Shown: in pieces, positions 62,086-64,000 of the stretch
Layout of the letters: each line of letters opens with the position of its first letter
Position numbering within the stretch: the first letter of the stretch is position 1
Notes under the pieces: generated by a model
Seen by the model: only the letters and a program-made list of their open reading frames with translations
Database searches by the model: none
Told to the model about the DNA's origin: nothing
Position numbers and translations under genes: made by a program
DNA from: Candidatus Avelusimicrobium aviculae
Lineage (GTDB): Bacteria > Elusimicrobiota > Elusimicrobia > Elusimicrobiales > Elusimicrobiaceae
Assembly (NCBI GenBank): GCA_944324655.1
Contig: CALUXF010000001.1
Span: 62,001-126,000, forward strand
Reading direction: 5' to 3'
DNA: 64,000 nucleotides

Positions 62086-63331
62086 ACAGACGTTAGCCGA
62101 AAAAATCATTTCCGCCCATGCTCCCGCGCCGGTGCGCGCGGGTGATTTTGTGGTGGCGGATGTAGACGTTACCGCCGTGCAGGACGGCACCGGCCCCCTT
62201 ACGGTGGCCGAATTGGAAAAAGCCGGTTTTAGCACCGTCAAAAATCCTTCCCGCACCATTTTATTTATTGACCACGCCGCCCCCAGCCCCCGCAAAGAAC
62301 TTTCCAACACCCATGTGGTTTTGCGGGATTTTGCCAAACGCACAGGTGCCGTCCTTAGCGAAATTGGCGAAGGCGTATGCCACCAGTTGCTGGTGGAAAA
62401 ATACGTAAACCCCGGGGAAATTTTAATCGGGGCGGATTCCCACACCTGCACTTCCGGCGCGCTGGGCGCGTTTGCCACGGGCATGGGTTCCACGGACGTA
62501 GCCGTAGGCATGGCTATTGGCAAAACCTGGCTGAAAGTGCCCTCCACGTTTAAGGTGGAAGTAACGGGCAAATTCCAGCCCGGCGTGGGAGCCAAAGACT
62601 TAATTTTGCATTTAATCGGCCTTATCGGGGCGGACGGCGCCACCTATAAAGCGTTGGAATTTTGCGGAGACACCATTGAAAACATGGAAATGGCGGACCG
62701 CTTCACCCTTTCCAACATGGCCGTGGAAGCCGGCGCTAAGGCCGGGCTGATTGCCACGGACGAAAAAACCAAAAAGTATTTGCAGGAACACGGCCGCGGC
62801 GATAAATTTAAAGAAGTAAAAGCGGACGATGGCGCCGAATACGAACGCGTCATTAAAATAGACGCGTCTAAGCTGGAGCCGGTGGTTTCCTGCCCGCACA
62901 CGGTGGACAATGTGAAAAAAGCCAAAGAATTGGCGGACGTCAAAATCAACCAAATTTATATTGGCACCTGCACCAACGGGCGTATAGAAGATTTGCGCGC
63001 GGCCGCGGGTATTTTAAAAGGCAAAAAAGTGGCTGACGGCGTACGTTTGTTTATTACACCCGCTTCGCGCGATGTAATGCTGCAAGCCTTAAAAGAAGGC
63101 TTGATTGAAACTTTTGTGGAAAGCGGCGCCAGCGTGCAAACCCCGGGCTGCGGCCCCTGCGTGGGCGTGCACGGCGGTATTTTGGGCGATGGGGAAGCCT
63201 GCCTTTCTACCCAAAACCGCAACTTTCAGGGCCGTATGGGCAACACCAAAGGGTTTATTTACCTGTGCAGCCCCGCCACGGCGGCAGCCAGCGCGTTGAC
63301 CGGGCACATTACAGACCCGAGGGAGATTTAA
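62078..63331 (+). CDS. Aconitase-family dehydratase, large subunit (LeuC/homoaconitase-type)
   Basis: Isomerises a tricarboxylate via a [4Fe-4S] cluster. 417 residues. IGADSHTCTSGALGAFATGMGSTD (split motif), GTCTNGR and PGCGPCVG hold the cluster Cys. The length fits the short archaeal LeuC/HacA/AksD type. It overlaps the synthase by eight bases. Substrate (citrate, homocitrate or isopropylmalate) is set by the operon and is undecided. Confidence 0.9.
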   Translation: MLKQTLAEKIISAHAPAPVRAGDFVVADVDVTAVQDGTGPLTVAELEKAGFSTVKNPSRTILFIDHAAPSPRKELSNTHVVLRDFAKRTGAVLSEIGEGVCHQLLVEKYVNPGEILIGADSHTCTSGALGAFATGMGSTDVAVGMAIGKTWLKVPSTFKVEVTGKFQPGVGAKDLILHLIGLIGADGATYKALEFCGDTIENMEMADRFTLSNMAVEAGAKAGLIATDEKTKKYLQEHGRGDKFKEVKADDGAEYERVIKIDASKLEPVVSCPHTVDNVKKAKELADVKINQIYIGTCTNGRIEDLRAAAGILKGKKVADGVRLFITPASRDVMLQALKEGLIETFVESGASVQTPGCGPCVGVHGGILGDGEACLSTQNRNFQGRMGNTKGFIYLCSPATAAASALTGHITDPREI

Positions 63332-63332
63332 T

Positions 63333-63833
63333 ATGCAATTAAAAGGAAAAGCTTGGAAATTTAGCGACGATATCAGCACGGACCACATCGCTCCCGGCCG
63401 CTTGTTTCATTTGCGCAGCAATCTGCCGGAAATGGCCAAACACGTTTTGGAAGACGCGGACCCGGCGTTTGCCTCCTCCATGCAAAAAGGGGATTTTGTG
63501 GTAGCCGGCAAAAATTTTGGGCTGGGTTCCTCGCGCGAGCACGCCCCCACCATTATCAAACTGGCGGGCGTAAACGCGGTGCTGGCTAAAAGTTTTGCGC
63601 GTATTTTCTTTCGCAACGCCATTAATATCGGGCTACTTTTGGTGGAGTGCGATACGGATAAAATCAACGCCGGGGACGAATTGGAAGTGGACGTAAAAGC
63701 CGGCGTAGTGCATAACCTGACGCAAAAAACGGACATTCCCGTTACCCCGCTGCCGGACGTAATGATTAAAATTTTAAACGAAGGCGGCCTGATGGCGCAT
63801 ATTAAGAAACACGGCGGGTTTGATTTGGTATGA
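63333..63833 (+). CDS. Aconitase-family dehydratase, small subunit (LeuD-type)
   Basis: 166 residues. Swivel domain with [12 protein letters not shown], the YLRT-equivalent region and the [10 protein letters not shown] active-site loop. It pairs with the large subunit one base upstream. GGGAG site. The short form matches the archaeal-type heterodimers. Confidence 0.9.
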   Translation: MQLKGKAWKFSDDISTDHIAPGRLFHLRSNLPEMAKHVLEDADPAFASSMQKGDFVVAGKNFGLGSSREHAPTIIKLAGVNAVLAKSFARIFFRNAINIGLLLVECDTDKINAGDELEVDVKAGVVHNLTQKTDIPVTPLPDVMIKILNEGGLMAHIKKHGGFDLV

Positions 63834-64000
63834 CAAAAAAACATTTGGTGACCTTAATCCCGGGGGATGGCATCGGGCCGGAAATTACCCGCGCGGTTAC
63901 TTCCATTTTGCAGGCGGCGGGCGCGCCCATAGAGTGGGAAGAACAAAGCGCCGGCGCCGCCGTGCTGGAGGCGGAAGGGGAAGTGCTCCCCCAGCGCGTG
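63830..64000 (+). CDS. Isocitrate/isopropylmalate/homoisocitrate dehydrogenase, N-terminal part
   Basis: Begins at 63830, overlapping the small-subunit stop, and runs off the right edge; 57 residues visible. [15 protein letters not shown] is the family nucleotide-binding start. The full chain would decide among isocitrate, isopropylmalate and homoisocitrate activity. Confidence 0.82.
   Translation, partial: MTKKHLVTLIPGDGIGPEITRAVTSILQAAGAPIEWEEQSAGAAVLEAEGEVLPQRV

Noticed and set aside
1-64000. tRNA or rRNA genes, insertion sequences, prophage
   Set aside because: Gaps between genes were read on both strands; none shows a cloverleaf-type sequence, rRNA-like stretch, transposase or integrase.

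Overview
The window looks like a stretch of chromosome from an anaerobic, Gram-negative, gut-type bacterium. Outer-membrane features are plain: an RND efflux operon with an outer-membrane channel, beta-barrel proteins, lipoproteins and many signal peptides. Fermentative features include a monomeric [FeFe] hydrogenase of the group B type and a homocitrate/Re-citrate synthase operon. Together with the NifU/NifS Fe-S pair, REC-GGDEF proteins and roughly even GC content, this suggests Elusimicrobiota (Elusimicrobiaceae). That assignment is inference, because no rRNA or other marker was searched. No tRNA, rRNA, CRISPR array, insertion sequence or prophage was recognised. No gap between genes exceeds about 160 bases.

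Layout. Bases 1-2240 hold two minus-strand exported proteins, the first cut by the window edge. Bases 2398-11720 form a long plus-strand housekeeping run: hpt, ftsH, glmM, pdxJ, glmS, acpS, nnrD, an alpha/beta hydrolase and a HAD phosphatase. Several of these genes overlap by a few bases. crcB, a REC-GGDEF protein and a cation/proton antiporter follow. A minus-strand block (20236-14551) carries nadK, recN, two small membrane proteins, an outer-membrane protein and glycerate kinase. Bases 20344-27321 carry nifU-nifS, two 5'-nucleotidase-like exported proteins (the second apparently inactive), dusB, and rplM-rpsI. Two small exported unknowns follow, then a minus-strand set from 35246 to 29018: acetyltransferase, cysK, exported protein, cardiolipin synthase, EEP nuclease and hydrogenase.

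Bases 35295-41320 are an acrA-acrB-oprM type efflux operon behind a palindrome that looks like a TetR-type operator. An ankyrin protein, purB-purA, a HAD phosphatase and a CNNM protein come next. A copper module (copA-csoR, with a CsoR-like operator) leads into a flavin reductase and a compact ECF sigma / putative anti-sigma / thioredoxin-CcdA fusion operon. After deoB there is a small unknown gene coupled to a degenerate Cache-GGDEF-EAL protein, then two tandem paralogous exported proteins of no recognised family. The window ends in an operon for a homocitrate- or Re-citrate-type synthase, an aconitase-like two-subunit dehydratase and the start of an isocitrate/isopropylmalate-type dehydrogenase.

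The observations most worth following are these. A conserved upstream module, TAGG-N6-GGCCCTG, lies at a fixed distance from a -10-like hexamer in front of three exported-protein genes. Several genes have a -10 hexamer exactly 6-7 bases before the ATG and no ribosome binding site, suggesting leaderless transcripts. CopA has a C-terminal CopZ-like domain with its own internal ribosome binding site and start. The sigma/anti-sigma/Dsb operon is unusual. The tricarboxylic operon at the right edge may make 2-oxoglutarate.
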